Shown here one piece after another: positions 62,787 to 64,000 of a DNA stretch of 64,000 nucleotides; the stretch's first letter is position 1, and each line of letters begins with the position of its first letter. A model generated the notes under the pieces. It worked only from the letters and a program-made list of their open reading frames with translations, had not been told where the DNA came from and did not search any database. The stretch comes from Spirosoma oryzicola. Lineage in GTDB: Bacteria > Bacteroidota > Bacteroidia > Cytophagales > Spirosomataceae. Both the position numbers and the translations under genes were made by a program. Location: positions 1,035,501 to 1,099,500 of the forward strand of contig NZ_CP089538.1 of assembly GCF_021233055.1 (NCBI RefSeq), written 5' to 3'.

Positions 62787-63539
62787 CTAGTATGCTTCAT
62801 AGATAAATTCCTCGTTGTAAAACGGTTCAGCTCTGTAGCGCCTAGCCAGCAGTCCGTTTGCATTGTAGGTTAACTGATACGTGCCTGTTTGGTTGTTTTC
62901 GCTAAGTTTATCAACGCTGAAACCAAATATTGGCCCAAATCCATACAAAGGATTAGGAGCATTATCATACGTAAATGTTTGCACCGAGGGCTCAGGTGTA
63001 CTTCCGTTGTAGTAAAGCAACTTTACTACATTGTTACCTGCATACGTAAACTCTTCTGCAAAATTGGATACTCCGTCCACGTAAGTGATTCGAATTGGGG
63101 TTTTGCGGCCAGGCTCATAATAGAGGGACATGACGCCATCCTTTTTGAACTGGGTCGTATTTGGGTAGTTAATAAAAGACGTATATGTTTCTATATTACC
63201 ATTTGTATCGTAGCTAGGTATATATCGAATTTGCGGTGAGCCAATACCGTAATTGTAATTAAGGTCAAATTGGGTTGCCCGTCCTTTTTCGTCGTAAGAA
63301 ATGCGGGATAGTAAAGTTCCTATTGAAGGATAGTTACTGAACGTAAAGCTAGATAATCTACCCGCGCTGTCGTAGTCAAAGGTATAGAGATAAGGAATAG
63401 TTGTCTCCATTTTATTTATTGCTTTTAATCTGAATCGCTGCTGAGGAACACGGTGATCTTGACAGGATAACAGGCATATAGCAATACTGAAAGCTAAGCT
63501 GAGCCGTAATAGCTTACTAATTGTAAAGGAGAGAGACAT
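62787..63539 (-). CDS. Hypothetical lipoprotein with RHS-like beta repeats
   Basis: A 250-residue protein with a lipoprotein signal (ICLLSCQ, Cys26). The mature part is made of short beta-rich units such as YDSAGRLSSFTF, YDEKGRATQFDL and YNANGLLARRY, the pattern seen in RHS/YD-repeat and DUF4595-like Bacteroidota surface proteins. It is more AT-rich than its neighbours. The function is unknown; it may face the cell surface. It is convergent with the permease array and divergent from the PadR gene at the window end. Confidence 0.75.
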   Translation of the reverse strand: MSLSFTISKLLRLSLAFSIAICLLSCQDHRVPQQRFRLKAINKMETTIPYLYTFDYDSAGRLSSFTFSNYPSIGTLLSRISYDEKGRATQFDLNYNYGIGSPQIRYIPSYDTNGNIETYTSFINYPNTTQFKKDGVMSLYYEPGRKTPIRITYVDGVSNFAEEFTYAGNNVVKLLYYNGSTPEPSVQTFTYDNAPNPLYGFGPIFGFSVDKLSENNQTGTYQLTYNANGLLARRYRAEPFYNEEFIYEAY

Positions 63540-63749
63540 CTTGTAGTTATTAAGTGGATATTTTGATCAAGCAAATATGCACAAAAATACCGCTTCTATG
63601 AATGCCAAGTTGTCAATCAAAAATATTATTTGACGATACACTATGACGTCATTAAATGCATTCTGAATGTAAACCTAATCTTCACATCTAGAGATGTTGA
63701 AACTCACTTTTCGTTTTGTAATAAACAACTCATAAAGCAGTGCTTTTTT
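63540..63749. other. AT-rich intergenic region upstream of the lipoprotein gene
   Basis: This is a non-coding stretch. It must hold the lipoprotein promoter on the minus strand, but no exact TAnnTTTG box was found. The plus-strand half leads into dyad site E. Confidence 0.5.
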
Positions 63750-63786
63750 TGTCCGTTGGTGTACAAATAGTGTCCGTTTCTGGACA
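63750..63786. promoter_or_regulatory. Tandem dyads with TGTCCG-N4-TGGACA core (site E)
   Basis: The core lies at 63771-63786. A weaker dyad, TGTCCG-TTGG-TGTACA, lies at 63750-63765, exactly 21 bp upstream. The sigma-54-like element starts 63 bases after the core, the same gap as site D. Confidence 0.7.
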
Positions 63787-63849
63787 GCCGTCTTTCTTCG
63801 ATTCACTCAAGACAGGCTCCTACGTGGCAGAATGAGCCATTCTGTAGTT

Positions 63850-63865
63850 TGGCAAGTGATTTGAC
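63850..63865 (+). promoter_or_regulatory. Sigma-54-like -24/-12 element (site E)
   Basis: TGGCAAG-TGAT-TTGAC has a perfect TGGCA at -24 and TTGA at -12. It lies 51 bases upstream of the PadR ATG at 63917. Confidence 0.5.
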
Positions 63866-63916
63866 ATACCGAAATAGAGGAAATAAAACGACGAGGCTAA
63901 CGCTACTATTTACCGT

Positions 63917-64000
63917 ATGCGACGGAGTGATTTAGGCGAGTTTGAAGAGGTGGTTTTGCTGGCGGTGGCGGCCCTTTCTCCTTCGGCGTATTCAGTAGTA
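63917..64000 (+). CDS. PadR-family transcriptional regulator, N-terminal part (cut by window edge)
   Basis: Only 28 codons are inside the window: MRRSDLGEFEEVVLLAVAAL, then SPSAYSVV. This is the same opening as the PadR proteins at 53379 and 56580. By analogy a prefix-domain permease should follow beyond the window, making at least a third PadR-permease module. Confidence 0.88.
   Translation, partial: MRRSDLGEFEEVVLLAVAALSPSAYSVV

Noticed and set aside
1..64000. tRNA, rRNA, insertion sequence, integrase, toxin-antitoxin or phage genes
   Set aside because: None were recognised in any frame or as obvious RNA folds, so no such feature is reported.

Overview
The window looks like a chromosome segment from a Bacteroidota bacterium of the order Cytophagales, most likely Spirosoma or a close relative. 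The supporting signs are a SusC/SusD pair, a DUF4290 gene next to murA, TAnnTTTG-type -7 boxes, Kdp genes arranged in the Bacteroidota way, and a large set of FtsX-type permeases with PadR regulators. No rRNA, tRNA, CRISPR array, insertion sequence or prophage was recognised.

Layout. 1-9120 is a minus-strand potassium-uptake locus: an NtrC-type response regulator, a 27-residue membrane peptide, kdpF, kdpA, kdpB, kdpC, an outer-membrane porin, a short KdpD lacking any kinase, and the start of a separate histidine kinase. 9121-9893 is a gene-poor stretch with a decayed CBM3-like fragment. 9894-24919 is mostly housekeeping: a polysaccharide flippase, an M28 peptidase, a nucleoside hydrolase, a CE15-like esterase, a Nudix hydrolase, an aminotransferase overlapping tyrA, an aldo/keto reductase, a stress-type four-helix protein, murA (active-site Cys replaced by Asp), a DUF4290 protein and a MATE exporter. 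25196-29786 is a SusC/SusD pair. 29882-36573 holds a desaturase-histidine kinase operon, PlsC, a sigma-54 response regulator and a GT39-type glycosyltransferase.

36592-64000 is the most unusual part. One HlyD-type adaptor and one ABC ATPase are followed by eight MacB/FtsX-type permease paralogues of about 790-900 residues, all on the plus strand. The last three carry an extra N-terminal prefix domain, two of them directly preceded by PadR genes, and a further PadR gene starts at the window edge. Five transcription-unit heads in this region (36753, 44944, 53379, 56580, 63917) share the same upstream design. Each has a dyad of the form TGTCCR-N4-YGGACA, usually with a second weaker dyad or half-site 20-22 bp further upstream. 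A sigma-54-like -24/-12 element follows after a gap of either 52-54 or 63-64 bp, a difference of one helical turn. The simplest reading is one sigma-54 regulon, activated by an NtrC-family regulator, that drives the permease array. The sigma-54 regulator at 33269-34645 and the kinase at 29882-31249 are the nearest candidates for its control, and their linkage to a desaturase and an acyltransferase suggests an envelope or membrane-state signal. This is inference from sequence only.

Several non-coding repeats stand out: a 226-bp element bounded by a perfect 38-bp inverted repeat with 40-bp tandem copies inside (44013-44238), a perfect 25-bp inverted repeat (48184-48271), a 32-bp perfect hairpin (62413-62480), a near-perfect palindrome after susD (29791-29878), and a 15-bp tandem repeat family found in frame in two unrelated genes on opposite strands (35752-35796 and 53901-53940).
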